From Demequina maris (GTDB lineage Bacteria > Actinomycetota > Actinomycetes > Actinomycetales > Demequinaceae), in contig NZ_BBLX01000011.1 in the NCBI RefSeq assembly GCF_000971155.1, positions 1 through 64,000 of the forward strand: 64,000 nt of DNA, read 5' to 3'. Positions within the stretch are counted from its first letter, which is position 1. Every line of letters starts with the position of its first letter. Positions 40,948-50,016 of the stretch are shown here, piece by piece. The position numbers and the translations under genes are program-made. The notes beneath the pieces are model-generated. The model ran no database searches. It saw only the letters and a list, made by a program, of their open reading frames with translations, and was not told the DNA's origin.

Positions 40948-42408
40948 GTGACCAGCCGCCCTTCCGCACCCCCCTCGCTCGACGTGCTGCGCCGCCGCGC
41001 CGCCGGACTGTGGGCGGCGCTGCCGCCGGAGATCGCGCAGCTCGCCGCCGCCTTCGAGGCGGCCGGGCACGAGCTCGCGCTCGTCGGCGGACCCGTGCGG
41101 GACGCGTTCCTCGGGCGCTCGAGCGCGGACCTCGACTTCGCGACCGATGCGCGTCCCGACGAGATCGAGCGGCTGCTCAAGGGATGGACGCGCGCGACGT
41201 GGGACATGGGGCGCGAGTTCGGCACGATCGGCGGGCGCCGCGGCGACCTGGTGGTCGAGATCACCACCTACCGGGCGGACGAGTACGACGGCGAGACGCG
41301 CAAGCCGGTCGTGGCCTTCGGCTCCTCGCTGCACGGCGACCTCGCGCGGCGCGACTTCACCGTCAACGCGATGGCGGTGCGGCTGCCGTCGATGGAGTTC
41401 GTGGACCCGTTCGACGGCCTCACGGATCTCGCCGGCGGGCTGCTGCGCACGCCCATCGACCCGGAGGTGTCGTTCGGCGACGACCCGCTGCGCATGATGC
41501 GGGCCGCGCGCTTCGCCTCGCAGCTGGGCTTCGAGATCGAGCCCGGGACGTTCGCGGCCATGGCCGCCATGGCCGAACGCATCGGGATCGTGTCCGCCGA
41601 GCGCGTCCGCGACGAGCTCGTGAAGCTGCTGCTCGGCACGCACGTGCGCGAGGGCCTCGCCGCGCTGGTCGACTCGGGCCTGGCGGACCGGGTGCTGCCG
41701 GAGCTGCCGGCGCTCAAGCTCGAGGTGGACGAGCACCACCACCACAAGGACGTCTACGACCACACCCTCACCGTCGTCGAGCAGGCGATCGACCTCGAGA
41801 CCGGTGCCGACGGCGCCGTGCCCGGGCCCGACCTGGTGCTGCGCCTCGCGTCGCTGCTGCATGACATCGGCAAGCCGCCCACGCGTCGCCTCGAGCCCGG
41901 CGGCGGGGTCTCGTTCCACCACCACGAGGTGGTGGGCGCGAAGATGGCGGCGAAGAGGCTCAAGGCGCTGCGCTTCGACAAGGACACCATCAAGGCGGTC
42001 GAGCACCTCGTGTTCCTGCACCTGCGCTTCCACGGCTACGCCGACGCGCGCTGGTCCGACTCCGCGGTGCGTCGCTACGTCGTCGACGCCGGCGCCGAGC
42101 TGGAGCGGCTGCATCGTCTGACCCGTGCGGACGTCACCACGCGCAACCGCCGCAAGGCCGACCGCCTGTCCTTCGCGTACGACGACCTCGAGGCGAGGAT
42201 CGCCGAGCTGCGCGAGCAGGAGGAGGTCGACGCGATCCGTCCCGACCTCGACGGCACCCAGATCATGGCGATCCTGGGGCTCACGCCGGGGCGCGAGGTG
42301 GGCGCGGCCTACAAGCACCTGCTCGAGCTGCGCATGGAGCACGGGCCGCTGGGCGAGGAGCGCGCGGAGGCGGAGCTGAAGGCCTGGTGGGAGTCCCGCG
42401 AGGGCTGA
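40948..42408 (+). CDS. cca: CCA tRNA nucleotidyltransferase (poly(A) polymerase family)
   Basis: A 486-residue class II nucleotidyltransferase. The head motif LVGGPVRDAFLG (residues 46-56) and catalytic DLDFATD (D61, D63) are present. An RNA-binding region follows, then an HD domain (LHDIGKPPTR). It adds or repairs tRNA 3'-CCA ends, although the two tRNAs in this window encode CCA. GTG 40948 is the start. Length matches actinobacterial homologues. Confidence 0.94.
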   Translation: MTSRPSAPPSLDVLRRRAAGLWAALPPEIAQLAAAFEAAGHELALVGGPVRDAFLGRSSADLDFATDARPDEIERLLKGWTRATWDMGREFGTIGGRRGDLVVEITTYRADEYDGETRKPVVAFGSSLHGDLARRDFTVNAMAVRLPSMEFVDPFDGLTDLAGGLLRTPIDPEVSFGDDPLRMMRAARFASQLGFEIEPGTFAAMAAMAERIGIVSAERVRDELVKLLLGTHVREGLAALVDSGLADRVLPELPALKLEVDEHHHHKDVYDHTLTVVEQAIDLETGADGAVPGPDLVLRLASLLHDIGKPPTRRLEPGGGVSFHHHEVVGAKMAAKRLKALRFDKDTIKAVEHLVFLHLRFHGYADARWSDSAVRRYVVDAGAELERLHRLTRADVTTRNRRKADRLSFAYDDLEARIAELREQEEVDAIRPDLDGTQIMAILGLTPGREVGAAYKHLLELRMEHGPLGEERAEAELKAWWESREG

Positions 42409-42705
42409 GCGGGTCGGGTCCGGGTCCGTGCCTGCGTCCATGGCCGCGCCCGCGGATGGGCGTGCGGATGGGCGTGCGTGGCCGTGGACCCTCGCGCGTG
42501 TGTCAGCTCAGGCTGAAACAGCTCCGCTTCGGACCGCCCGTCGCACGGGGCCGGCCGCGCGCGAGACGCCGCATTTCAACTCTCGCTGACATGCGTGAGA
42601 GCGACCATGGCCGCCCTGCCCGACGCGACGACGCGGACCCCCGTCGGGACGGGGACCCGCGTCGCGGCGGCTCGAGCCTCGGCGCCGGGCCTGTTGGCAC
42701 CTGGG
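42409..42705. other. Gene-free gap between cca and ald
   Basis: Nearly 300 bases between convergent genes. A short direct repeat (GGATGGGCGTGC, near 42454) is visible. No convincing terminator, gene or operator was found. Confidence 0.4.
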
Positions 42706-43806
42706 TCAGGCGGGGACCTTCGCGGCCAGGTGCGGGAAGATCTCCGCGACCGGGCCGTGGACGATGCGGCCGTCGACCGTCGCGAGACCGCGGGCGAGCG
42801 CCGGGTCCTTGGCGGTGGCGACCTCCCAGCCGTCGTTCGCGAGGCGCACCGCGTACGGGAGGGTCGCGTTGGTGAGCGCGAGCGTCGAGGTGTTGCCCAC
42901 GGCGCCCGGCATGTTCGCCACGCAGTAGAAGGTCGACCCCTCGACCGTGTAGGTGGGCTCGGCGTGCGTGGTCGCGTGCGAGTCCTCGAAGCAGCCGCCC
43001 TGGTCGATCGCGATGTCGACCAGCACCGAGCCGGCCTTCATCCGCGCGACCAGGTCGTGCGACACGAGCTTGGGGGCCTTGGCACCCGCGACGAGCACGG
43101 CGCCGATGACCAGGTCGGCCTCGAGACACGCGTTCTCGACCTCGTACGCGGAGGAGACGACGGTCTTGACGCGACCGGCGTAGAGCGCGTCCAGCTGGCG
43201 CAGGCGCGGCACCGACAGGTCGAGCACGGTGACGTCCGCGCCCATCCCGACCGCCTGCGCGATCGCGTTCTGACCGGACATGCCGGCGCCGAGCACCGTC
43301 ACCTTGGCCGGACGCACGCCGGGCACGCCGCCGAGCAGCACGCCGCGGCCGCCCTGGCTCGACTGAAGCGCGAAGGCGCCCACCATCGTCGCCATGCGGC
43401 CCGCGACCTCGCTCATCGGGGCGAGCAGCGGCAGCGCGCCGTCCTCGAGCGCGACGGTCTCGTACGCGATCGCGGTGGTGCCGGACTCGACCAGCGCGCG
43501 CGTAAGGGGCTCGTCGGCGGCCAGGTGGAGGTAGGTGAAGAGCAGCAGCCCGGGACGGAGGAAGCCGTACTCCGAGGCGATCGGCTCCTTGACCTTGATC
43601 ACCATCTCGGCGGCCCAGGCCTCGTCGACGGTCCCGAGGGACGCACCCGCGAGCACGTAGTCCTCGTCGGCGAAGGCGGATCCCAGGCCGGCGCCGGCCT
43701 GCACCACGACCGAGTGGCCCGCGGTGACGAGCTCGCGCACGCCGGCGGGGGTCGCGCCCACGCGGCGCTCGTTGTCCTTGACCTCTGCGGGGATGCCGAT
43801 GCGCAT
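42706..43806 (-). CDS. ald: Alanine dehydrogenase
   Basis: A 366-residue NAD-dependent enzyme interconverting L-alanine and pyruvate plus ammonia. The N-terminus MRIGIPAEVKDNERRVGATPAG, the catalytic lysine region VIKVKEP and histidine region LLFTYLHLA are as in characterised Ald. The Rossmann motif is VLGAGMSGQNA. It is divergent from an Lrp/AsnC regulator, the arrangement of ald-aldR in mycobacteria. Confidence 0.95.
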   Translation of the reverse strand: MRIGIPAEVKDNERRVGATPAGVRELVTAGHSVVVQAGAGLGSAFADEDYVLAGASLGTVDEAWAAEMVIKVKEPIASEYGFLRPGLLLFTYLHLAADEPLTRALVESGTTAIAYETVALEDGALPLLAPMSEVAGRMATMVGAFALQSSQGGRGVLLGGVPGVRPAKVTVLGAGMSGQNAIAQAVGMGADVTVLDLSVPRLRQLDALYAGRVKTVVSSAYEVENACLEADLVIGAVLVAGAKAPKLVSHDLVARMKAGSVLVDIAIDQGGCFEDSHATTHAEPTYTVEGSTFYCVANMPGAVGNTSTLALTNATLPYAVRLANDGWEVATAKDPALARGLATVDGRIVHGPVAEIFPHLAAKVPA

Positions 43807-43956
43807 CTCTGCTCCTCTCCCTGGCGCCGGGGCGCCGCTCCTGGCCGGGCACCTCGTACCTTCTTCGCCCGACCCCTACAATTCTTGGAGGAACTTCGGT
43901 TCAGGCAAGCAATCGTGAATGCAGACGCCGATTTCGAGGAAAAGGGAGAAGGATCG

Positions 43957-44487
43957 ATGGAGCAGAGTCTCCGAGGCGGCCCCGGCCCGAAGGGTCTTCG
44001 GCTCGACGAGCTCGACGAGCGCATCCTGTGGGAGCTCATGCGGGACGCGCGCATCCCCAACGCTGCGCTCGCCGCCCGGCTCCACGTCGCCCCGTCGACC
44101 ACGCACGGCCGCGTCAAGGCGCTGCGCGAGGCCGGCGTGATCCGCTCGAGCCACATCGAGGTCGACTACGCGGCGCTCGGCCTCGAGGTCCAGGGCATCG
44201 TCTCCGTCCGCCTCCGCGCGCAGGCGCGCCCGCAGATCAAGAGCTACGCCGCGAAGGTCATCCAGCTGCCCAACGTGCTCTCGGTGTTCTTCGTGGGCGG
44301 CACCATCGACTTCCTCATCCACGTCGCGTGCACCTCGACCGCGCAGCTGCGCGACTTCGTCGCGAGCGAGCTGAGCATGGACCCCGCCGTCGCGTCGACC
44401 GAGACGAACATCGTCTTCGACCACCTCATCGGCCAGGAGCACCTGGGCAGCGGCGGCCTCGCGGCCCTGCGCGGCCCCATCCGCTAG
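43957..44487 (+). CDS. Lrp/AsnC-family regulator (AldR-like)
   Basis: A 176-residue regulator. The helix-turn-helix lies at residues ~20-65 (LDELDERILWELMRDARIPNAALAARLHVAPSTTHGRVKAL), followed by a RAM-type effector domain. ATG 43957 has GAGAAGGA upstream; a GTG at 43915 is possible. It probably senses alanine or another amino acid and controls the divergent ald gene. It ends 19 bp from the converging MFS gene, and a GGACGATGCG begins at the next base. Confidence 0.92.
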   Translation: MEQSLRGGPGPKGLRLDELDERILWELMRDARIPNAALAARLHVAPSTTHGRVKALREAGVIRSSHIEVDYAALGLEVQGIVSVRLRAQARPQIKSYAAKVIQLPNVLSVFFVGGTIDFLIHVACTSTAQLRDFVASELSMDPAVASTETNIVFDHLIGQEHLGSGGLAALRGPIR

Positions 44488-44506
44488 GGACGATGCGGCG
44501 TCGGGC

Positions 44507-45799
44507 TCACCCGACCGGTGCCGGCACGCGGGGCGCCCGCGCGTAGACGAGCGCGACCAGCAGGTACGCCGCGGCGACCCCGGCCATCACCCACGGGGAG
44601 TAGCCGGTCGTCGGCAGCACCGTCGCGGCGACCGCCGCGCTCGACACGAACGCGACGTTGTAGGCCATGTCGTAGAGCGTGAAGGCGCGCCCGCGGTACT
44701 CGTCGGCGGTGTCGCGCTGCACGATCGTGTCGACCGCGATCTTGCCGCCCTGCACCGCGAGGCTGATGATCACCGCGGCGCTCAGCAGGGCCCAGCGGGC
44801 GGACGAGGCGGCCAGCAGCAGCTGCCCGCCCGCGCCGAGCACCAGGCAGCCGACGATCCAGCGGTGGCGCCCGACCTTCGGCCCGAGCCACGGCGTGACC
44901 ACCGCCGCGAGGCCGAATCCGACCGCGGCGAAGCCGAGCACCAGGCTGAAGCTGCCCAGCGACTCCTCCGGGTGGTCCGGATCGCCGAGCAGGTGCCGCG
45001 ACATCAGGATCGACGCGACGAACATGATCCCGTAGAGGAGCCGCTGCGCCGCCATCACGGACAGCGCCTGGAACGGCGTGACGCGCCGCCACAGGTATGC
45101 GACGCCGGACGCGAGCTCGGTGCCGAGCGCCCGCACCTGCGCGCCGAGCCGCAACGACTCGAGGGGGTTCTCGGGGCCGAGCTCGTCGCGCCCGAGCAGG
45201 GTCGCCGCCCAGGACGATGCGGCGAACGCGACGGCGGCCGACACCAGCGCGGCGAAGGCGAGCGAGGCGTCGGACGCGGTGGGCGCGACGAACGTCACGA
45301 CGCCGCCGATCGCGGCGCCGGCGGCCGCGGCGATGGTGCCGAGGGTCGGCATGATCGCGTTCGCGGCGAGCAGCTCGTGCGGCGGCACCACGTTCGCGAG
45401 GCCGGCGGACATGGCCGCGAGCAGGAAGCGGTTGACGGAGAGCGTGAGCAGCGCGAGCGCGTAGAGCGACCAGAGCGGCCCGTCGAGAGCGAGCACGCCC
45501 AGGATGACACCGGCGAGCCCCACCCGGACCAGGTTGCCGACCAGGAGGATCCGCTGACGCGGCCAGCGGTCGATGAGCGGGCCGACGAACGGGCCCACCA
45601 GGGTGAACGGTGTGAGGAGCACCGCGAAGCCGATGGCGATCTCCGCGGGCGTGGCCGCCTGGGTCGGGTCGAAGAAGAACGCGGTGGCGATGCCCACCTG
45701 GAACATCCCGTCGCCGCCCTGCGAGAGCAGGCGCGAGAGCGTGAGCCGGCGGAAGCCACGGGCCCGCCAGAGCCGTGCGAGGTCGCTGGCCAGGGTCAC
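44507..45799 (-). CDS. MFS transporter
   Basis: A 430-residue major facilitator protein with about 12 membrane segments. The loop signature GPLIDRWPRQRILL between helices 2 and 3 fits the enterobactin-exporter-like MFS_3 group, which contains many exporters. The substrate is unknown. GTG 45799 is taken as the start. Confidence 0.88.
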   Translation of the reverse strand: MTLASDLARLWRARGFRRLTLSRLLSQGGDGMFQVGIATAFFFDPTQAATPAEIAIGFAVLLTPFTLVGPFVGPLIDRWPRQRILLVGNLVRVGLAGVILGVLALDGPLWSLYALALLTLSVNRFLLAAMSAGLANVVPPHELLAANAIMPTLGTIAAAAGAAIGGVVTFVAPTASDASLAFAALVSAAVAFAASSWAATLLGRDELGPENPLESLRLGAQVRALGTELASGVAYLWRRVTPFQALSVMAAQRLLYGIMFVASILMSRHLLGDPDHPEESLGSFSLVLGFAAVGFGLAAVVTPWLGPKVGRHRWIVGCLVLGAGGQLLLAASSARWALLSAAVIISLAVQGGKIAVDTIVQRDTADEYRGRAFTLYDMAYNVAFVSSAAVAATVLPTTGYSPWVMAGVAAAYLLVALVYARAPRVPAPVG

Positions 45800-45868
45800 G
45801 TGCCCAGCGTAGAGGTCCGGATGCCGGGGGAGGCATCAGTAGAGTGACGGAGGAAGAGGGGAGGCCGC

Positions 45869-46321
45869 ATGGGCTTCGGCGAGTCCGTCGCGACGTGCTT
45901 CCGCCGCTACGCGACGTTCCGCGGCCGCGCGAGCCGCAGCGAGTTCTGGTGGTTCCAGCTCTTCGGCTCGCTCGCGTGGGTCGTGACCGTGGTGGTCGCC
46001 TCCGCGCTGTGGCTCGCCGCCTTCGAGGGCGCGGCCCGTCCCACCGAGGACCCCGCGATCAACCCCGACTCGGTGTCGTGGGGGCCGCTCACCGGCGCCG
46101 TCGGCGTGCTCCTGCTCTACACGCTCGTGATCGGGGTGCCGCTGCTCGCCGTGACCTCGCGTCGGCTGCACGACGTCGGCATGGGCGCCTGGTGGCTCGG
46201 CCTGCTCGCGCTGGGCCTCGGCATCGTGCTCCTCGCGCTCGCCGTGGTCGAGGGCCAGCGCGGCGCCAACCGCTTCGGACCGGACCCCCGCATCGTGCGC
46301 GGCGTGCCCGCACCCGCCTGA
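45869..46321 (+). CDS. DUF805 membrane protein (copy 1)
   Basis: A 150-residue DUF805 protein with the N-terminal motif FRRYATFRGRASRSEFWWFQLF, several membrane segments and RRLHDVGMGAWW. The function of the family is unknown. GAGGGGAGG precedes the ATG. It is the most divergent of three neighbouring DUF805 genes. Confidence 0.9.
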   Translation: MGFGESVATCFRRYATFRGRASRSEFWWFQLFGSLAWVVTVVVASALWLAAFEGAARPTEDPAINPDSVSWGPLTGAVGVLLLYTLVIGVPLLAVTSRRLHDVGMGAWWLGLLALGLGIVLLALAVVEGQRGANRFGPDPRIVRGVPAPA

Positions 46322-46413
46322 TCCGATCTCGGCGCGCACCAGCGACAACGCTGTCATGTCCCGCTAGGGTGGGCGCGCCGGCGAGCGCCGGCGCAACGAG
46401 AAGGGGAGCGGAC

Positions 46414-46788
46414 ATGGGCGGTTACATGACGGCGCTGCGGCGCTACGCGGAGTTCAGCGGGCGGTCGCGCCGGAGCGAGTACTGGGGCTTCGTGCTCGTC
46501 AACGTGCTCATCTCGATCCTCCTCAGCATCCTGCTGCTGGTCTCGGGCTACGACTACGAGACGATGGAGCCGAGCGGCTTCTCGATCGTCGTCCTCGTGG
46601 TGCTCGGCATCTACGCGCTCGCGATGCTCATCCCGTCGATCGCGCTGCAGTGGCGCCGCTACCAGGACATCGGCTGGCCGGGTGCCGTGTCGATCATCGG
46701 CTGGTTCGTCAGCCTCCTCACGCTCATCGTCGCCTTCATCCCCGGCAACGACGGCCCCAACCAGTACGGGCCCGACCCCAAGGCCTGA
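46414..46788 (+). CDS. DUF805 membrane protein (copy 2)
   Basis: A 124-residue DUF805 protein from ATG 46414, preceded by AAGGGGAG. The start YMTALRRYAEFSGRSRRSEYWGF and the C-terminal YQDIGWPGAVSI and GPDPKA regions are nearly the same as copy 3, indicating a tandem duplication. Confidence 0.92.
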   Translation: MGGYMTALRRYAEFSGRSRRSEYWGFVLVNVLISILLSILLLVSGYDYETMEPSGFSIVVLVVLGIYALAMLIPSIALQWRRYQDIGWPGAVSIIGWFVSLLTLIVAFIPGNDGPNQYGPDPKA

Positions 46789-46864
46789 CCTCCGCGGCCA
46801 CGCCGCGCGCGCCGCGCGCGACGTGGCTACCGTGGGAGCATCCGCTAGCAGGGGGAGGGCCACC

Positions 46865-47239
46865 ATGGACGGCTTCGTGACTGCGTTCCGCAGGTACACG
46901 GACTTCGCCGGGCGCTCGCGACGCCGCGAGTACTGGGGCTTCGTCCTCGTCAACGTGGTGATCTTCGGCGTGGTCTCCGCGCTCGCCCTGACCGTCGGCC
47001 GCGACGCCGACGCGGGCACCTACACGACCCTCGGCTGGGTGCTGGTGATCGCCCTGTCCTTCTACGGCCTGGTGCTCCTCGTGCCGGGCATCGCGATCCA
47101 GTTCCGCCGCTACCAGGACATCGGCTGGCCGGGCGCCGTGTCGATCGTCGGCTGGTTCCTCCCGCTGCTCACCTTCATCGTGGCGTGCATCCCGGGCAAC
47201 GAGGGTCCCAACAAGTACGGGCCGGACCCCAAGGCCTGA
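46865..47239 (+). CDS. DUF805 membrane protein (copy 3)
   Basis: A 124-residue paralogue of copy 2, of equal length and with the same ends (RRYTDFAGRSRRREYWGF to YGPDPKA). GGGGGAGGG precedes the ATG. The middle segments have diverged most. Confidence 0.92.
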   Translation: MDGFVTAFRRYTDFAGRSRRREYWGFVLVNVVIFGVVSALALTVGRDADAGTYTTLGWVLVIALSFYGLVLLVPGIAIQFRRYQDIGWPGAVSIVGWFLPLLTFIVACIPGNEGPNKYGPDPKA

Positions 47240-47309
47240 TCCGGCCATCGCGCGCGCAGGTCGCGGGCCTCCGGTTGCAGGGGTGCAGGCCTCGGGCCAG
47301 GCTGGACGT

Positions 47310-47993
47310 ATGAGCATCCCGGCACGCGTGGCGATCGTGGGCGGGGCCGGCAAGGTGGCCCGTCGGCTCATCCCCATCCTCCTGCACCGCGATCACGAGG
47401 TGATCGCGCTCGCGCGACGGGAGGAACAGCTCGGCGCCCTGTCGGACCTCGGGGCGATCGCTCGCCACCTCGACATCGAGGCCGCCGAGGAGCACGACTT
47501 CGCGACCGCGTTCGGCGGCTGCGACGCGGTGGTCTTCGCCGCGGGCGGCGGCCCGGACGGGAACGCGTCCCGCAAGCGCACCGTGGACCTCGAGGGCTCC
47601 CTCAAGGCGCAGGCCGGCGCCAAGCTGCGCGGGATCAAGCGCTTCGTGCAGGTCTCCGCGATGGGCGTGGACACGGATCCGGATCCCGAGCGCGGCGACG
47701 TGTGGACCGCGTACGTGTACGCCAAGCGCGAGGCGGACGTCGCGCTGCGGCACTCCGGGCTGCAGTGGACGATCCTCCGGCCCGGGGCCCTGACCGACGG
47801 CCCCGGCACCGGGTGCATCACGATCGGCGACAAGGTCCAGCCGTACTCGATCCCGCGGGTCGACGTCGCCCAGACCATCGCCTCGTGCATCTCCCGGCCC
47901 CGGACCGCCGGTCACCAGTGGGAGATCGTGACGGGCCCCGAGCCCATCGGCACGATCCTCGACGCGCTGACCAGGGACGCCGCGCGCGCCTGA
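47310..47993 (+). CDS. NAD(P)-binding SDR-like oxidoreductase
   Basis: A 227-residue Rossmann protein of the atypical/extended SDR (NAD(P)H-binding) type. It begins RVAIVGGAGKVARRLIPILL and has a YVYAKREAD stretch in place of the YxxxK site. Related proteins are annotated as NAD-dependent epimerases or reductases; substrate unknown. Start ATG 47310. A strong terminator follows. Confidence 0.88.
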   Translation: MSIPARVAIVGGAGKVARRLIPILLHRDHEVIALARREEQLGALSDLGAIARHLDIEAAEEHDFATAFGGCDAVVFAAGGGPDGNASRKRTVDLEGSLKAQAGAKLRGIKRFVQVSAMGVDTDPDPERGDVWTAYVYAKREADVALRHSGLQWTILRPGALTDGPGTGCITIGDKVQPYSIPRVDVAQTIASCISRPRTAGHQWEIVTGPEPIGTILDALTRDAARA

Positions 47994-48014
47994 CCCGTCG
48001 CGGCCGAGAACGCC

Positions 48015-48052
48015 GGAAGCCCGGGCCCCCCTCAGCGGGGGCCCGGGCTTCC
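48015..48052. terminator. Bidirectional terminator between the SDR gene and ino1
   Basis: A perfect 16-bp stem (48015-48030 with 48037-48052) and 6-base loop between convergent genes. Confidence 0.83.
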
Positions 48053-48083
48053 TTGTGCCTCAGCGGGTCTCAGTCGAGACGGT

Positions 48084-49175
48084 TCAGCGGTCGACCTCGC
48101 CGACGATGAACGACTCGAGCTGGGCGCGGCCCTTCGTGTCCTCCATCTGGACCGGCGGCGACTTCATGAAGTAGGTCGAGGCCGAGAGGATCGGGCCGCC
48201 GATGCCGCGGTCCTTGGCGATCTTCGCCGCGCGCATGGCGTCGATGATGATGCCGGCCGAGTTCGGGGAGTCCCAGACCTCGAGCTTGTACTCGAGGTTG
48301 AGGGGGACCTCGCCGAAGGCCGAGCCCTCGAGGCGGACGTACGCCCACTTGCGGTCGTCGAGCCACGCCACGTAGTCCGACGGGCCGATGTGCACGTCGC
48401 GGCCGTCCTTGATGCCGGAGAGCGGGCCGGTGAGGTTCGACGTCACGGCCTGGGTCTTCGAGATCTTCTTGGACTCGAGACGCTCGCGCTCGAGCATGTT
48501 CTTGAAGTCCATGTTGCCGCCGACGTTGAGCTGGTACGTGCGGTCGAGGCGCACGCCGCGGTCCTCGAACAGCTTCGCCATCACGCGGTGGGTGATGGTC
48601 GCGCCGACCTGCGACTTGATGTCGTCGCCGACGATCGGCACGCCGGCCTCCTGGAACTTCGCGGCCCACTCCGGGTCGGACGCGATGAACACGGGGAGGG
48701 CGTTGACGAACGCGACACCAGCGTCGATCGCGCACTGCGCGTAGAACTTCGCGGCCTGCTCCGAGCCCACGGGGAGGTAGCAGACGAGGACGTCGACCTC
48801 GCGGTCCTTGAGGATCTGGACCACGTCGACGGGGGTCTCGTCGGACTCGACGATGGTCTGGCGGTAGTACTTGCCGAGGCCGTCGAGCGTCACGCCGCGC
48901 TGGACCTGGACGTCGGTCTTGGGGACGTCGCAGATCTTGATGGTGTTGTTCTCGGACGACTGGGTCGCCTCGACGAGCTCCTTGCCCACCTTGAGCGAGT
49001 CGACGTCGAACGCGGCCACGAACTCGATGTCCGAGACGTGGTACTCGCCGAACTGCACGTGCATGAGGCCCGGCACGGTCTCCTCGGCCTTGGCGTTCTT
49101 GTAGAACTCCACACCCTGGATGAGCGACGTGGCGCAGTTGCCGACGCCGACGATGGCGGCACGAAGCTTGGCCAT
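48084..49175 (-). CDS. ino1: Inositol-3-phosphate synthase
   Basis: A 363-residue NAD-dependent enzyme turning glucose 6-phosphate into inositol 3-phosphate, the first step to phosphatidylinositol and mycothiol. The NAD motif is [10 protein letters not shown]. The conserved segments [28 protein letters not shown] and [10 protein letters not shown] are all present. It follows a padR-type gene by 17 bp, the common actinobacterial operon. Confidence 0.96.
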   Translation of the reverse strand: MAKLRAAIVGVGNCATSLIQGVEFYKNAKAEETVPGLMHVQFGEYHVSDIEFVAAFDVDSLKVGKELVEATQSSENNTIKICDVPKTDVQVQRGVTLDGLGKYYRQTIVESDETPVDVVQILKDREVDVLVCYLPVGSEQAAKFYAQCAIDAGVAFVNALPVFIASDPEWAAKFQEAGVPIVGDDIKSQVGATITHRVMAKLFEDRGVRLDRTYQLNVGGNMDFKNMLERERLESKKISKTQAVTSNLTGPLSGIKDGRDVHIGPSDYVAWLDDRKWAYVRLEGSAFGEVPLNLEYKLEVWDSPNSAGIIIDAMRAAKIAKDRGIGGPILSASTYFMKSPPVQMEDTKGRAQLESFIVGEVDR

Positions 49176-49192
49176 GGTTGTTGTCTCCTTGA

Positions 49193-49780
49193 CTAGTGGC
49201 CCGTGGGGGTGGGGCCTGGGTTGTCACCGCCGGGGGCGGATCGTTCATTCTCGATGAGCCGGTCGAGCCACTCGACCTCGCGCTCGACCTGCTCGAGGCC
49301 GTGGCGCTGGAGCTCGGCCGTGTAGGCGTCGTGGCGCTCATGCATCCGCTTGAGCCCCTCGGCGACCTCCTCGAGCCGCTCGGAGAGGCGGCTGCGCCGC
49401 CCCTCGAGGATCCGCAGCCGCGTGGCGGCGTCGGTGTGGGCGAAGAGAGAGAAGCGCACGTCGAACGCGTCGTCGTCCCACGACGACGCGCCGGCGCTGG
49501 CCAGCTCCTCCGCCAGGCGGGCGCGACCCGCGTCGGTGAGGCTGTACGCGATGCGCGCGCGGCGGGACGATGCGGGCGACGCGACCGCGGGCTCCTCGCC
49601 CGTGGCCACGATGAGGTCCGCCTCGACCATGCGGCGCAGGCACGGGTACAGCGACCCGTAGCTGAGGGCCCGGAACGGGCCCAGCTCGGCACCCAGACGC
49701 TTGCGGATCTGGTAGCCGTGCAGCGGCTGGTCCTGGAGGATGCCGAGGATCGCGAGCGTCAGGACGTCGGTCTTGGCCAC
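49193..49780 (-). CDS. PadR-family transcriptional regulator
   Basis: A 195-residue PadR protein. The winged helix is at the N-terminus ([21 protein letters not shown], then [14 protein letters not shown]). A C-terminal helical region follows with [17 protein letters not shown] sequence. GTG 49780 has AGAGGAG upstream. It is first in the padR-ino1 operon and probably binds the palindrome 55 bp upstream to regulate itself and ino1. Confidence 0.92.
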   Translation of the reverse strand: MAKTDVLTLAILGILQDQPLHGYQIRKRLGAELGPFRALSYGSLYPCLRRMVEADLIVATGEEPAVASPASSRRARIAYSLTDAGRARLAEELASAGASSWDDDAFDVRFSLFAHTDAATRLRILEGRRSRLSERLEEVAEGLKRMHERHDAYTAELQRHGLEQVEREVEWLDRLIENERSAPGGDNPGPTPTGH

Positions 49781-49834
49781 GCGCGGCTCCTCTCTCCTCG
49801 GGGCCCGCACCAGCGGGCCGATATCACGACCAGT

Positions 49835-49851
49835 TGTATCGCACCGATACA
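49835..49851. promoter_or_regulatory. Probable PadR operator (TGTATCG-CAC-CGATACA)
   Basis: A perfect 7+3+7 palindrome in the divergent region between padR and the PBP gene. TGTA...TACA ends are common in PadR-family operators. Assignment to this PadR is inferred from position. Confidence 0.7.
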
Positions 49852-50016
49852 TCGCAGACCGTACAGTAGGACGCACCGATGCGCGAATCCGCCGCGCCGC
49901 GGGGACATCGGCCGACGTTCGCGCGTTGGACGATGCGGCGATCGCAGTCGCGGCGACGCCCCCCGGGCGCGGCCCGCGTCCGCAGCCGTCCAACCAGCGA
50001 TCCGTAAGGTGGTCAC

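Noticed and set aside
42409..42705. Possible small gene between cca and ald
   Set aside because: No frame with a ribosome site and plausible composition was found; short repeats explain the pattern.
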